Source: a bacterium
GTDB lineage: Bacteria > Patescibacteriota > Minisyncoccia > Phycocordibacterales > UBA6899
Reading direction: 5' to 3'
Assembly: GCA_021851895.1 (NCBI GenBank)
Contig: JAJZQJ010000009.1
Location: 1 to 59,560, forward strand
DNA: 59,560 bases
The position numbers and the translations under genes were made by a program. The notes under the pieces were generated by a model. That model worked only from the letters and a program-made list of their open reading frames with translations, was not told where the DNA came from and ran no database searches. The number at the start of each line of letters is the position of its first letter. Positions within the stretch are counted from its first letter, which is position 1. This document shows, piece by piece, positions 21,977 to 31,780 of the stretch.

Positions 21977-24073
21977 ATGTCTGAAAGTTACTTGGGAACC
22001 CCGTCAGCAGAAGAGCATGATGAGCAGGCTTGTGAAATTCAAGAACAAGGAGAACGTCTCAGTCGCGAGAGTGCGCGCAAATTGCTTGATTCCTGCATGC
22101 AAAGCCCGCATGGGTATTTTTGCTTTCTGAATGTATTGCCACGAAATGAAAATATTACTGCCGATGCTGAAAGTTCATGGGCTGTAGGGTTGAGAGCTGC
22201 AATCGATGGACTATGCGCATTGCCTGAACTAGATCAGCATAATGGCAATTGGTCTGACCCCGCGATGGAGCATTACCAAGAATATGGGGAATTGATTGGC
22301 GCAATCATCCAGAATCCTCAGATGCTACATCCAAAGCATTATTTGGAGATCATCTGTGATACGCTTGCTAATCCTATTGCGCGAGACCGTGTAAGTTATC
22401 GCTTATTTGAGGGAATGAACTATGCGCTGAGAATGTTCAGTCATGACCCTCGCTATCCCGAAGCAATTAGGGAGCAGTTAAATTTTGTTGACCCTCAGTC
22501 ATTTTCGCATACTGCCTATATGCTTGAGTTTTTGTCTTCCCTATATGCGATGGGTGGAGATGCTGATAATTATGGTGATGGCGAATATATTTTTTCTGTA
22601 GTACGCGAGCAGTTGCAGGATGCAGTTGATTCGAACAAAGGGAGCTATCTCCTTCATGAAAGAGCCGCGCTTCTCCTCGATAGCATTAACGGGGTGAGGT
22701 CTGAATTGCAGGGCGACCTGTCTCTTCGACATATTGCTCGAGGGGCTATTGGAATTGTTGATAGGAAGGGGGTACGTATTTTCCCGGAGACAAGTCAGGC
22801 TGAGGTTAAGAAAATATACGAAGAGCTGGAGGGTATTAAATCCCAATTTTCTCAAGGAGGCTTGTCAGAGCGAATGCGAATAAATGCAAGGAGAAATGAG
22901 CTTACACAAGCGCTTCAGGAGATTCCGTCGCGTATGTTAAATAGTGAAGATGTAAGTGTTCCAGGGAGATTGGCAGATGAACGCGCATTTCGAGATTGGG
23001 AATACCTGACAACCCATGCAATGAGGACTACGATCAAGGAAGATTTTGGCGTTGAGTGTGACGAGCTAACACTGCGTGAGCAGTTTGCGTTCCTAGATTA
23101 CCTAAAGGCTGTTCCTGTAGAAGACGCAAGTCAATTGAAAGCATTTACTTTTAGGTATGGCACATCAGCCTTACGTATATTTTTGAGCGTAGGAGATGAC
23201 CAAGCACTTCGTCAGCGTGTCCAATCTTTTGCGGAGAGTTCTGATGAGGCACTCGTTAAAGAAGTATTTTCGGGATACGGGAAACTCGTCGAACACATTG
23301 ACGATGCTGGCGACTACTTGAAACAAAACTTCGGTGAAGGAAGTGCTTCCCATGCCAATGCGGTCGTCGAGCAACTCCTTACCCGCGCGCGTAAACTCCT
23401 TGAAGAAGCCGTTGAGGTGAATGATGAATCAAAGGAGGCATTTCTTGAGAAGGTGCGCATGGTTGACGAAGATGTCGCACTCTTCACGAGTGCATGTCGT
23501 ACATTGAAGAAGAGTGGTGCACTGAAGCTCGAAGATGTCGAAGGGGTCAGTATTTCTGAGAAGCCGGCGGGTGCGTTGAGTGCGGAGGAAAAAGCAAAAC
23601 TCCTCTCTCTCCAAGATCAAGCCTATCGCTCGCTCTATACTCCAGAATTCCTCGCCTCACTCCGCGAGGTGCTCAAGACCACTCTTGAAAACCCTCATAC
23701 TCATTTCTATTTCTTGAGAAAGTCTGAAGGTGAAGAAGATGCTATCGTCAGCACCCTTCGTTTTGATGAGAAGGATCCTGTGGCTAATACCAAACATCTC
23801 GCCTCTTTCTTCACGGACCCTTCCTATAATGGTGGCGCGATCGGAGAGGCACTGCTCGATGAAGCGCTCATGCGTGAGCAGGCAGATGGCTCCGCGATCG
23901 TACTCGAATGCTCGCCGCATCTTCTTGAGTTCTATATGAAGCATGGATTCAACGAAACGGGACGTTTCGAATTCAAAGGGGAATCAGGTATCTCGATGCG
24001 CAAAGATCCCGTCATGCAGCCGTATACAAAACCCTCCGATGAGGAAACGTTTGCCGAACAAAAAACCGCTTAA
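21977..24073 (+). CDS. Large unknown protein with C-terminal GNAT-like domain
   Basis: About 698 residues. Residues 1-550 are mostly helical and unrecognised. The C-terminal ~130 residues (YFLRKSEGEEDAIVSTLRFD; then NGGAIGEALLDEALMREQADGSAIVLECSPHLLEFYMKHGFNETG) resemble a GNAT acyltransferase with the YMKHGF signature near its end. The usual Q/RxxGxG/A acetyl-CoA loop is only approximate (YNGGAIGEAL). I placed the start at 21977 because TATTAT lies 9 nt before it; an in-frame ATG at 21881 would add 32 residues. The terminator overlaps the stop. Confidence 0.6.
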   Translation: MSESYLGTPSAEEHDEQACEIQEQGERLSRESARKLLDSCMQSPHGYFCFLNVLPRNENITADAESSWAVGLRAAIDGLCALPELDQHNGNWSDPAMEHYQEYGELIGAIIQNPQMLHPKHYLEIICDTLANPIARDRVSYRLFEGMNYALRMFSHDPRYPEAIREQLNFVDPQSFSHTAYMLEFLSSLYAMGGDADNYGDGEYIFSVVREQLQDAVDSNKGSYLLHERAALLLDSINGVRSELQGDLSLRHIARGAIGIVDRKGVRIFPETSQAEVKKIYEELEGIKSQFSQGGLSERMRINARRNELTQALQEIPSRMLNSEDVSVPGRLADERAFRDWEYLTTHAMRTTIKEDFGVECDELTLREQFAFLDYLKAVPVEDASQLKAFTFRYGTSALRIFLSVGDDQALRQRVQSFAESSDEALVKEVFSGYGKLVEHIDDAGDYLKQNFGEGSASHANAVVEQLLTRARKLLEEAVEVNDESKEAFLEKVRMVDEDVALFTSACRTLKKSGALKLEDVEGVSISEKPAGALSAEEKAKLLSLQDQAYRSLYTPEFLASLREVLKTTLENPHTHFYFLRKSEGEEDAIVSTLRFDEKDPVANTKHLASFFTDPSYNGGAIGEALLDEALMREQADGSAIVLECSPHLLEFYMKHGFNETGRFEFKGESGISMRKDPVMQPYTKPSDEETFAEQKTA

Positions 24074-24084
24074 GGCGGTTTTTT
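24059..24084 (+). terminator. Terminator overlapping the stop codon
   Basis: AAAAAACCGC/GCGGTTTTTT around TTAAG; the left arm encodes the final codons of the preceding gene. Confidence 0.85.
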
Positions 24085-24127
24085 GATATTTACCAAGCTC
24101 GTGTCGAGCTGTGGTATTATTAAGTCA

Positions 24128-25348
24128 ATGACGAAGTTCCAGTACAAGGCACAGTTGATCGCGACGGCAGGGGAAGTTGGCGGTGTGGCTGAGGCGAAAG
24201 ACAAATTCGAGCTCGCACACAAACTCAAAGATGAGGGCAAGTTGCTGATCTCCGCGACCCCTGTCACTGGGTTTCATTTCAATATGGACGCGATCAATGC
24301 GCATCTCACGCGCGTTGATCTGCGCGACAAGATCCTGCTTGCGAACAATCTCGCCACGATGATCCAAGCGGGACTTCCGCTTTCTCGCGCACTTGGCATC
24401 ATATTGAAGCAGACGACGAATCCAAAGATGCGCCAGGTCATCGGTAGTCTTGTCGAAGGAATCAATAAGGGTATGACGCTCTCCGATGCGCTCGCAAAGT
24501 TTCCAGACATATTCCCCCCAGTATTCATTTCGATGGTGCGCGCAGGTGAAGAGTCGGGAGGACTCGTCGAGGCACTGCAGGTCGTGGGTAGTCAGATGGA
24601 GAAGACCTATATGCTCACAAAGAAGGTGAAGGGGGCGATGATGTATCCGCTCGTGGTGACTTCCGTGATGATCGCGGTTGGTGTCCTCATGATGATCTAT
24701 GTCGTCCCGGGCCTCGCACAAACATTCAGCGAGGCAAATGTCGAGCTCCCAACCCTTACGAAGATCTTCATCGGGACTGCGAATTTCTTGAAGAATGACA
24801 GCGTACTCGCTGCACTCTCGGCTGTTGGAATCGTCGTGGCATTCGTGCTCTTCAAGCGAACGAAGGTCGGCAAGCGGAGTCTCGCATTCCTGGCGTTGCG
24901 CGTTCCGATATTCGGTGTGCTCGTCAAGCAATATAATTCAGCAATCGTGACGCGTACGCTCTCCTCCCTCATTTCTTCTGGTGTAGACATCGTTCGTGCA
25001 ATCGATATCACTCATGACGTCGCAGGTAATCTCTATTATCGTGAGACGCTTGAAGCGGCAAGGGAAGATGTTCAGAAGGGTATTCCACTTTCACAAACTT
25101 TCGTGAAGAATGCGCATATCTATCCAGTCATGGTCGGCGATATGATGGAAGTCGGTGAGGAGACGGGACAACTCTCAGAAATGCTCAAGAAGATCGCGGG
25201 CTATTATGAACAAGAAGTCGATCAGGCGACGAGCGATATGAGTAAGCTTGTCGAGCCATTCCTCATGGTCATGATCGGAGCATTCGTTGGACTATTTGCA
25301 ATGGCAATGATCAGCCCAATGTATTCGATCATGTCGAGTATCGGATAA
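24128..25348 (+). CDS. pilC: Type IV pilus inner-membrane platform protein PilC
   Basis: 406 residues of the GspF/PilC family, the membrane platform on which the PilB ATPase acts. Two T2SSF domains are visible (about 70-193 and 272-395), each opening with a LATMIQAGLPLSRAL / LSSLISSGVDIVRAI type segment. Transmembrane helices lie near YPLVVTSVMIAVGVLMMIYVV, SAVGIVVAFVLF and the C-terminal FLMVMIGAFVGLFAMAMI. The start at 24128 is 7 nt after TATTAT (leaderless). It is not adjacent to pilB. Confidence 0.93.
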   Translation: MTKFQYKAQLIATAGEVGGVAEAKDKFELAHKLKDEGKLLISATPVTGFHFNMDAINAHLTRVDLRDKILLANNLATMIQAGLPLSRALGIILKQTTNPKMRQVIGSLVEGINKGMTLSDALAKFPDIFPPVFISMVRAGEESGGLVEALQVVGSQMEKTYMLTKKVKGAMMYPLVVTSVMIAVGVLMMIYVVPGLAQTFSEANVELPTLTKIFIGTANFLKNDSVLAALSAVGIVVAFVLFKRTKVGKRSLAFLALRVPIFGVLVKQYNSAIVTRTLSSLISSGVDIVRAIDITHDVAGNLYYRETLEAAREDVQKGIPLSQTFVKNAHIYPVMVGDMMEVGEETGQLSEMLKKIAGYYEQEVDQATSDMSKLVEPFLMVMIGAFVGLFAMAMISPMYSIMSSIG

Positions 25349-25349
25349 T

Positions 25350-25376
25350 AAAACACCCACATACGTGGATGTTTTA
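25350..25376. terminator. Terminator between pilC and the small convergent gene
   Basis: AAAACATCCAC-type stem (TAAAACACCCAC/GTGGATGTTTTA). Confidence 0.8.
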
Positions 25377-25544
25377 TTTTGCTACGGTGTGCACGATGAA
25401 TTGCGGAGAGGTCTCCAGCCCGTTTTGTAGCTTCGCCTTCTCAGTGCGAAAATAGAAGGTGTATGCGACTAGTGGAATCGCCGAAATGACGATAAGTAGG
25501 GTGCCCAATCCCGTGCCGATCTTTGTTGCGCGTAATGTGTGCAT
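25374..25544 (-). CDS. Small single-pass membrane protein
   Basis: 56 residues with one hydrophobic helix (LGTLLIVISAIPLVAYTFYF) after a short basic head and before a polar tail. No family recognised. The start at 25544 is 6 nt after TATTCT on the minus strand, which is exactly leaderless; the longer frame to 25577 is less likely. Confidence 0.55.
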   Translation of the reverse strand: MHTLRATKIGTGLGTLLIVISAIPLVAYTFYFRTEKAKLQNGLETSPQFIVHTVAK

Positions 25545-25697
25545 ATATAAAGAATACCATGGCACCATGTGCTGCATACTTGTCGAAATGGCTTAAATAT
25601 TGGTCTTTTTTTATACAGACAAAGTTGTAATTGCAATTGTGATTATATATATGTATATGGAGGCCACGCGTGTGCATGGGTGGTATAATGTTTTGAT

Positions 25698-26459
25698 ATG
25701 AAATATATCGTGGGAAACTGGAAGATGTATCCGCGGAGTTTCGCGGAAGCGAAGGAAATCGTCACAGAGATACGTCCGTTGGCGAGAAAGGCAGTACAAA
25801 AAGGAGTGCAACCGGTTATCTGTCCTCCCGCGATATTTCTCTCGGGGCTCATCGGGAGCGGCACGGCATTGCAATTCGGAGGCCAGAATGCCTCAGCATA
25901 TGGCGAAGGTGCGTTTACGGGTGAGATTTCTCCCGTTCAGTTGGCCTCACTTGGTGCGAAATATGTCATTCTCGGTCATTCTGAGCGTAGGGCACTCGGT
26001 GAGACGGATGCGATGGTTGCCGCTAAGGCGATTGCTGCTGCAAAGGCTGGGCTGATGATCATCCTCTGTGTGGGGGAACGAGAGCGTGATAGTGATGGAA
26101 GATACTTTGCTGAGGTCGCGAATCAGCTGCGTGCTTCACTCGAAGATTTTCCTGAATCAAAGTCTGTGCATCTCATGATCGCCTATGAACCCGTATGGGC
26201 AATTGGCACTGAGGCAACAGGGGCCGCAACGCCGCGTGACCATGAAGAGATGAGCATGCTCCTAAGGCGCACGCTGTCCGAACTGTTCGGAAAGCAGAAA
26301 GGATTTCACATACCACTACTCTATGGTGGTTCGGTGGATACGAAGAATGCGCAGAGCTTTCTTGATGCCGGTGCGGATGGTTTGCTCATTGGGCGCGCAA
26401 GCTTGCGTGCAAAAGATCTCGCTTTGATTATTCACAACGCCGTACAAAACAATGCATAA
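25698..26459 (+). CDS. tpiA: Triose-phosphate isomerase
   Basis: A 253-residue glycolytic enzyme interconverting DHAP and glyceraldehyde 3-phosphate. Active-site features: GNWKM (Lys9), GHSERR (catalytic His), AYEPVWAIGTE (catalytic Glu) and the phosphate-binding LYGGSV and GLLIG segments. TATAAT at 25684-25689 lies 8 nt before the ATG. The gene ends 13 nt before pgk, forming a two-gene glycolytic operon. Confidence 0.97.
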   Translation: MKYIVGNWKMYPRSFAEAKEIVTEIRPLARKAVQKGVQPVICPPAIFLSGLIGSGTALQFGGQNASAYGEGAFTGEISPVQLASLGAKYVILGHSERRALGETDAMVAAKAIAAAKAGLMIILCVGERERDSDGRYFAEVANQLRASLEDFPESKSVHLMIAYEPVWAIGTEATGAATPRDHEEMSMLLRRTLSELFGKQKGFHIPLLYGGSVDTKNAQSFLDAGADGLLIGRASLRAKDLALIIHNAVQNNA

Positions 26460-26472
26460 AGGATTTCCACTC

Positions 26473-27600
26473 ATGACTGCGCACGCTGATCTCTTCAAAG
26501 GGAAACGTGTGCTGTTGCGCCTCGACCTAAACGTCCCATTGGCGCTTGATACAATTCGCAGCGATTATCGCATACGCGCATCACTTCCCACGATCAACTT
26601 CTTGCGCACACATGGTGCACATGTGATCATCTTGAGTCATATCGGTAAGGGCGCGCCCAAGGATACACTTCGTCCGATCGCAGATCATCTTTCGCATATG
26701 ATGCCACTCTTGTTCCTCGATCGATTTGATGCTGAAGAGAATAAAAAAGTCATCGATGCGATGAATGATGGTGATGTCGTCATGCTTGAGAACCTGCGTC
26801 TGCATGAAGGCGAAGCGAATAATTCACCTGCTTTTGCACAAGAGCTCGCTTCACTCGGTGACTACTACGTGAATGATGCTTTTGCCGTGTCGCATCGCGC
26901 CCACGCCTCGATCGTCGGTGTGCCTGCGCTCTTGCCATCCTTTGCAGGAATGCGCTTTGCAGAGGAAGCAGCAGAACTTTCTCGTGTCTTTGACCCACAG
27001 CATCCGTTTCTCTTCATCATGGGTGGCACGAAGGTTTCCACAAAACTCCCATTGCTTAATAAGCTGAGCGTGCTCGCAGATCATATTTTTGTTGGTGGTG
27101 TCGTTGCAAATGATTTTCTCCGTGCTAAAGGCTATAATGTCGGATGCTCAGTTTGTGATTCGGACCTCGGCGATGGGCTCATGAAATTGAGTGAGGATCC
27201 TCGTATGATCATTCCGATGGATGTCGTTGTGAAGGGTGGTGGAGGTAATCGTACGGCACTTGCTGATGACATTCTCGACGGAGAGATGATCGTCGATATT
27301 GGTCGCGAGACGGTTACCGCGCTCGAGCGTATACTCGGTGAGGCGAAGCTCGTGGTATGGAATGGCCCCCTGGGATTCTATGAAGAGGGTTATACTGATG
27401 GAAGTCGTGAGTTGCTTGAGCGTATTCTTGGAAGCAATGCGTATGCCATCTTGGGTGGTGGCGACACGGTCGCGCTCGTAGAGTCTATGGGCAATATCGA
27501 TCGCTTCGGCTTCGTGTCGACCGGCGGTGGTGCGATGCTCGAGTATCTCGCCAATGAGACACTTCCGGGACTTGAGGCCCTCCGCGGCATTAGTGAATAA
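26473..27600 (+). CDS. pgk: Phosphoglycerate kinase
   Basis: 375 residues, slightly shorter than typical. Signature RVLLRLDLNVPL at the N-terminus, LSHIGKGAP, ENLRLHEGE, FIMGGTKVSTKLPLL and the nucleotide-binding GGGDTVALVE with FVSTGGGAMLEYL near the end. It makes ATP from 1,3-bisphosphoglycerate. I chose the ATG at 26473, preceded by AAAGGA. An ATG at 26452 overlaps the tpiA stop and would add seven residues. A Shine-Dalgarno site is expected here because the gene is internal to an operon. Confidence 0.96.
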   Translation: MTAHADLFKGKRVLLRLDLNVPLALDTIRSDYRIRASLPTINFLRTHGAHVIILSHIGKGAPKDTLRPIADHLSHMMPLLFLDRFDAEENKKVIDAMNDGDVVMLENLRLHEGEANNSPAFAQELASLGDYYVNDAFAVSHRAHASIVGVPALLPSFAGMRFAEEAAELSRVFDPQHPFLFIMGGTKVSTKLPLLNKLSVLADHIFVGGVVANDFLRAKGYNVGCSVCDSDLGDGLMKLSEDPRMIIPMDVVVKGGGGNRTALADDILDGEMIVDIGRETVTALERILGEAKLVVWNGPLGFYEEGYTDGSRELLERILGSNAYAILGGGDTVALVESMGNIDRFGFVSTGGGAMLEYLANETLPGLEALRGISE

Positions 27601-27602
27601 CA

Positions 27603-27627
27603 AAAGACGCCAAACGGCGTTTTTTGT
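27603..27627 (+). terminator. Terminator after pgk
   Basis: AAAAGACGCC/GGCGTTTTTT; the promoter of the next gene starts within its T-run. Confidence 0.8.
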
Positions 27628-27641
27628 TATACAATACCCAT

Positions 27642-29300
27642 ATGACAAGTGAACAGTTAGCACGTGAATTACAGACTTTGATCAAGGGTGATGTCGTCTA
27701 TGACGACAAGACGCTTGATCGTATGAGTCACGACATGAGTATCTTCGAAATGAGGCCACTTATCGTTGTTTATCCTAAAGATGCCGTTGATGTATCGATC
27801 ATCGTGAGATTTGTGAAGATGAAGAAGGCGGCCGGTGAGGATATCTCTATCACCCCTCGGGCTGCTGGAAGCGATATGTCTGGTGGTGTACTTACGACGA
27901 GCGTATCTATCGTATACACGAAGTATATGAATCAGCTCAAGGAGGTTGGTGATGACTATGCGGTCGTCGAGCCCGGCATGTTCTATCGAGATTTCGATGT
28001 CGAGACAAAGAAGCATGATGGGCTTATCCTTCCAAGTTTTCCTGCTTCGCGTGAGATCTGTGCGCTTGGCGGCATGATCAGCAATAATTCTGGAGGTGAG
28101 CTTAATCTCATGTATGGAAAGACGGAGCGTTATGTGCAAGGTCTCTCCGTGACACTCTCCGATGGTTCCACGGCGGAATTCAAGAAGCTCTCGTTGCGTG
28201 AGCTTGAGGACAAAAAGAATGGAAGCACGCTCGAGGCACAGATCTATCGCGACATGCATCGTCTTATCGTCGATCATCGTGATGAGATAAGAGACGCTGC
28301 TCCTTCGGTGACGAAGAATTCAGCGGGCTATGCATTGTGGGATGTTCTTGATGAACAGGCAGGTACATTCGATCTTTCTCGATTGCTCGTCGGCGCGCAG
28401 GGGACACTCGCACTCATCAATGAGGCAAGAGTTGGTCTCGTCAGACCAAAGAAACATCGTGCGATGATGGTCGCATTTCTCAATGATCTCAAGGATGTGC
28501 CCGAGGTGATGCATCGGATACTTCCACTTGGCCCAGAATCATGCGAGTCGTATGATGAGAATACGCTTAAGTTGGCATTACGCTTCTTCCCGCAGCTCTT
28601 CTCTCAGCTCGGAGTGATGAATATGATAAGGCTTGGCGTGTCGTTCGTTCCTGAGCTTATGATGTTCATACGTGGAGGAGCTCCTGATCTCATCATCATG
28701 GTGGAGTTCGCAGAGGATTCCGATGAAGAGGCACTCAAGAAGGCACGTGCTGCAGTGTGGGAGTTGCGTGATATGCATGCGACAACTGAGGTGGTGCATA
28801 CCGCTCTCGGAGCGAAGAAGTTCTGGACGATACGTCGCGAGAGCTTCAGCTTACTACGCAAGAATCCTAAGGGTCTTAAGGCGGCACCATTCATCGATGA
28901 CTTCGTTGTGCACGTCGACGATCTACCCGAATTCCTTCCCGAGCTCAGCGCATTGCTTGCACCTTATCATCTCACGTTCACTATTGCAGGGCACGTTGGT
29001 GATGGAAACTTCCATATCATTCCGTTGATGGATCTTACTGATCCTAAGGCACACGATATCATCCTCGAGCTCTCGATGAAGGTGTATGCGCTCGTGAATA
29101 AATACCATGGCTCAATAACCGGCGAGCATAATGATGGTATCATTCGCACACCTTACCTCCCGATGATGTTCAATAAGACCATGCTCGAGTTGTTCGCACA
29201 GACGAAGAAGATCTTCGATCCGCAAAACATCTTGAACCCTGGAAAGAAGGTTGGAGGATCTGTTGATGACATCAAGCGCTACATGATCGTTCATAAATAA
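27642..29300 (+). CDS. FAD-linked oxidase (GlcD/D-lactate dehydrogenase type)
   Basis: 552 residues. An N-terminal FAD-binding PCMH domain (ITPRAAGSDMSGGVL; VVEPGMFYRDFD; ALGGMISNNSGGELNLMYGKT) and a C-terminal FAD-oxidase domain (FTIAGHVGDGNFHIIPLMDL; GSITGEHNDGIIRTPYLPMMF; IFDPQNILNPGKK). The C-terminal His and Glu residues match the glycolate/D-lactate dehydrogenase family. Natural substrate unknown; D-lactate or another 2-hydroxy acid is likely. There is no fused Fe-S domain. TACAAT lies exactly 6 nt before the ATG (leaderless). Confidence 0.9.
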   Translation: MTSEQLARELQTLIKGDVVYDDKTLDRMSHDMSIFEMRPLIVVYPKDAVDVSIIVRFVKMKKAAGEDISITPRAAGSDMSGGVLTTSVSIVYTKYMNQLKEVGDDYAVVEPGMFYRDFDVETKKHDGLILPSFPASREICALGGMISNNSGGELNLMYGKTERYVQGLSVTLSDGSTAEFKKLSLRELEDKKNGSTLEAQIYRDMHRLIVDHRDEIRDAAPSVTKNSAGYALWDVLDEQAGTFDLSRLLVGAQGTLALINEARVGLVRPKKHRAMMVAFLNDLKDVPEVMHRILPLGPESCESYDENTLKLALRFFPQLFSQLGVMNMIRLGVSFVPELMMFIRGGAPDLIIMVEFAEDSDEEALKKARAAVWELRDMHATTEVVHTALGAKKFWTIRRESFSLLRKNPKGLKAAPFIDDFVVHVDDLPEFLPELSALLAPYHLTFTIAGHVGDGNFHIIPLMDLTDPKAHDIILELSMKVYALVNKYHGSITGEHNDGIIRTPYLPMMFNKTMLELFAQTKKIFDPQNILNPGKKVGGSVDDIKRYMIVHK

Positions 29301-29331
29301 AAACAAAAACCGCTTCAGCGGTTTTTGTTTT
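29300..29331 (+). terminator. Terminator after the FAD oxidase
   Basis: A 14-bp A/T-flanked stem closing on CCGC(TTCA)GCGG. Confidence 0.85.
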
Positions 29332-29375
29332 ATTTTGTTTGGGATATAAGCTTTAGATTTGGGATGCGATTATTC

Positions 29376-29501
29376 CTAACTTCAGAATTTAAATGAAATT
29401 TGCCCCGCTGGAGACATGTGAACTCTAGCGAGCCGTATGGGTTATACGGTGAGCGAGTCACATGTTGAAGCGAGGCAAAGTTCGTTAAATTCGGAAGTTA
29501 G
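29376..29501. repeat. Long imperfect palindrome at the RNR 3' end
   Basis: Arms of about 58 nt: CTAACTTC/GAAGTTAG at the ends, then GAATTTAA/TTAAATTC, TTTGCC/GGCAAA, ACATGTGA/TCACATGT, and CCGTAT/ATACGG at the tip. The right end overlaps the RNR stop codon. It is not followed by a T-run, so it is not a simple terminator. Confidence 0.7.
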
Positions 29502-31780
29502 ATCTCACAGACACCTGAGGAGCATGCCAATTCCTTTGCCCCCTGTGTCTCATCGACACGCTCATAGGATACGATCTTTGAGAAGTCGATATGCTCCCAT
29601 TTCTTTAGAAGTTCCTCATACTGCGCCTTCGAGATCTCCTCATATGGAGCGAGCTGGTAGACGTGATTTTCACGAGGAAGGAATGCAAGTCCTCCGATGA
29701 TCTCCCAGTTTTCGTAAACCCATGTTGCTACCTTGAGCCATTCGTCTTCACCGATAGAAACGGTGACTGATGGATTGTGCTCGGTGTAGTGCTGCTTTAC
29801 GATCTTCCAGTGGTCAAGCTGGTCGATTGCGCTAATGTCGTTCTTGAATGTAGAGCCGCCAGGAGCCTTTACTGGGAAGTCGATGACGTAGGTCGCTGCA
29901 TTCTCCGCGTTCTGTCCGACTTCAGGTGAGTAAGGAACTCCTTGGTCGCGAAGCATGCGGAAGAGGCTGTCTGTTGCAGAGATGCGAATGCGGCGAATGT
30001 AGTAAGGTGCATGGCGTGGGTGCATTCCAGATGATGCATCGACGAGCTGTGACACCGTACCTGATGGCTTCACACAAGTGACTGCGGTCGATGCGTTGAT
30101 GCCAAGGCGCTTTGCATAGATCTTGTTGGTCTCGATCGCTGCATCACGGAGCTCGGAGAGAAGCTCAGCGTCATGCATTGGATCTGGATTATCCCATTGG
30201 CCCGTCAGCGAAACGCCGAGCAGGCGCTCTTCCTCACAGTTCTTCTTCCACTCCTTTGAGAGGTAGCGGAAGTTCGTGAGTGAAGACTGGTAGGTTCCCA
30301 GCATTGCTGCGAGGCGCACCTTGCGGAGCAATGATTCCTTGGTGTCTTCAGCACGTACGACGACTTCTGAGAGGTTGCAGAATTGCTTTGAGCGGAGAAT
30401 GATCTCACCACAAGGATTTGTACCCGCGGTATCGATGTAGCCACTGAAGTTCTTCGCGCGACGTGCGGGGAGTTGCTTCATGAGTGAGCCGCGATTGAAG
30501 ATACCGCGCTCACCCGATCCTGACTTCATGAGCGCTGTCCACTCGTCAACGAACTCTGTGATCGTCGGCTTCTGTGTATATGTCGCAGAGTTGTTTGCGA
30601 TCATGCGCTGCGGTTCGTTCAGGTAGAACTGTCCACTCTTTGCGTTACGCATATCATGGTCTTCAAGCTCCGAGAGGGAGATGAGTGCGCTTCTGCGGAC
30701 TCCACCAGAGACGACGACTTCACCGATCTTGCAGATGATGTCGTGAACATCGATGTTCGTGAGTCGCTTACCTTGGCGGCGGAAGATCTTTTCGCGAGCG
30801 AAATTGATGAGTGAACGCAATGGCTCTGGGCCAGAGGACTTGCCACCCATGGTCATGAGGCGAGCACCAGCGGGACGAAGTTGCGAGTAGTCGAAATCGA
30901 TATCTTCACCTTCGTACCAAGTCTTGAGACCTATCGCGAGTGCATCTGCCCATCCCTCCTTCGAATCGCCGACGACATGTGTTTTTGCTTTCTTGCCTGT
31001 TTGTTTCTTGATCTGTGGGAGTTGTTGTACCGTGTTGCTCTCAACAGAGAATCCGACTCCGGTGCCACACATCGAGAGGTACATGATCTCTGCGAAATCT
31101 TGAAGTTTTGTTGGAGCGATGAAGGAGCAGTTATATCCCGTGACATTCGTCTTGCGTGCTGCAGGTCCTGCGCTCCACATGAGTCGCATCGATGGCATGA
31201 TCTCGTGCGCAAGGATCGCTTCACGAAGCTCTGCATATTCCTTGTCCTTGAACTTGCCATCGATATTCTCTTTCATGAAAGCAATATAGCGATCGACGGT
31301 TTCGATCCACGTTTCGCGGCGGCCTTCCTCCTCTATCCAGCGTGAGTATGAACGATAGTAGACGAACTCTGCGAGTGCATTGCGGAAGTATTTCTTGCTT
31401 TCGACTGCGAGCTCTCGGACGCGTGATGGGACGATACCTGTCGTCTCGCGGATCTTCTTGTGCTCCTCACGGTAGAGGATGTATGCCTTCGCTGTGCGTG
31501 CGTAACCACAGAGTATGAGCTCTGTCTCCACCGCATCCTGAATATCTTCGACATCGATAACGTATCCCTTCTTGCGTGTCTTCTGGATTTTCGTGAGTGA
31601 AGTGACGATGCGGTTTGCAACTTTTTGTGCGTCGGCCACGGTGCCTTCGCCTACTGCGGTCATTGCGCGCTCGATCGCGCTGATGATACGAGTCTTATCG
31701 AACGGGACGGTGGCATTATCGCGCTTGCGAATCATGTCGAGCCCGGCCTTCTTCGATGAAGTTTTTGCTGGTGTGTTCTT
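29498..31780 (-). CDS. nrdJ: Adenosylcobalamin-dependent ribonucleotide reductase (class II)
   Basis: About 760 residues. An N-terminal ATP-cone-like region (IRKRDNATVPFDKTRIISAIERAM) comes first. The catalytic barrel has the N-x-C-x-E motif NPCGEI (about 454), the partner cysteines in GYNCSF (about 217) and FCNLSEV, and the redox pair in the C-terminal CSSGVCEI. It makes deoxyribonucleotides without oxygen-dependent radicals and needs B12. The absence of a separate small subunit fits class II. I used the ATG at 31780; ATGs at 31810 and 31735 are also possible. The leader (about 31781-31890) can form a TCTCCTT/AAGGAGA hairpin. Confidence 0.94.
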   Translation of the reverse strand, partial: KNTPAKTSSKKAGLDMIRKRDNATVPFDKTRIISAIERAMTAVGEGTVADAQKVANRIVTSLTKIQKTRKKGYVIDVEDIQDAVETELILCGYARTAKAYILYREEHKKIRETTGIVPSRVRELAVESKKYFRNALAEFVYYRSYSRWIEEEGRRETWIETVDRYIAFMKENIDGKFKDKEYAELREAILAHEIMPSMRLMWSAGPAARKTNVTGYNCSFIAPTKLQDFAEIMYLSMCGTGVGFSVESNTVQQLPQIKKQTGKKAKTHVVGDSKEGWADALAIGLKTWYEGEDIDFDYSQLRPAGARLMTMGGKSSGPEPLRSLINFAREKIFRRQGKRLTNIDVHDIICKIGEVVVSGGVRRSALISLSELEDHDMRNAKSGQFYLNEPQRMIANNSATYTQKPTITEFVDEWTALMKSGSGERGIFNRGSLMKQLPARRAKNFSGYIDTAGTNPCGEIILRSKQFCNLSEVVVRAEDTKESLLRKVRLAAMLGTYQSSLTNFRYLSKEWKKNCEEERLLGVSLTGQWDNPDPMHDAELLSELRDAAIETNKIYAKRLGINASTAVTCVKPSGTVSQLVDASSGMHPRHAPYYIRRIRISATDSLFRMLRDQGVPYSPEVGQNAENAATYVIDFPVKAPGGSTFKNDISAIDQLDHWKIVKQHYTEHNPSVTVSIGEDEWLKVATWVYENWEIIGGLAFLPRENHVYQLAPYEEISKAQYEELLKKWEHIDFSKIVSYERVDETQGAKELACSSGVCEI

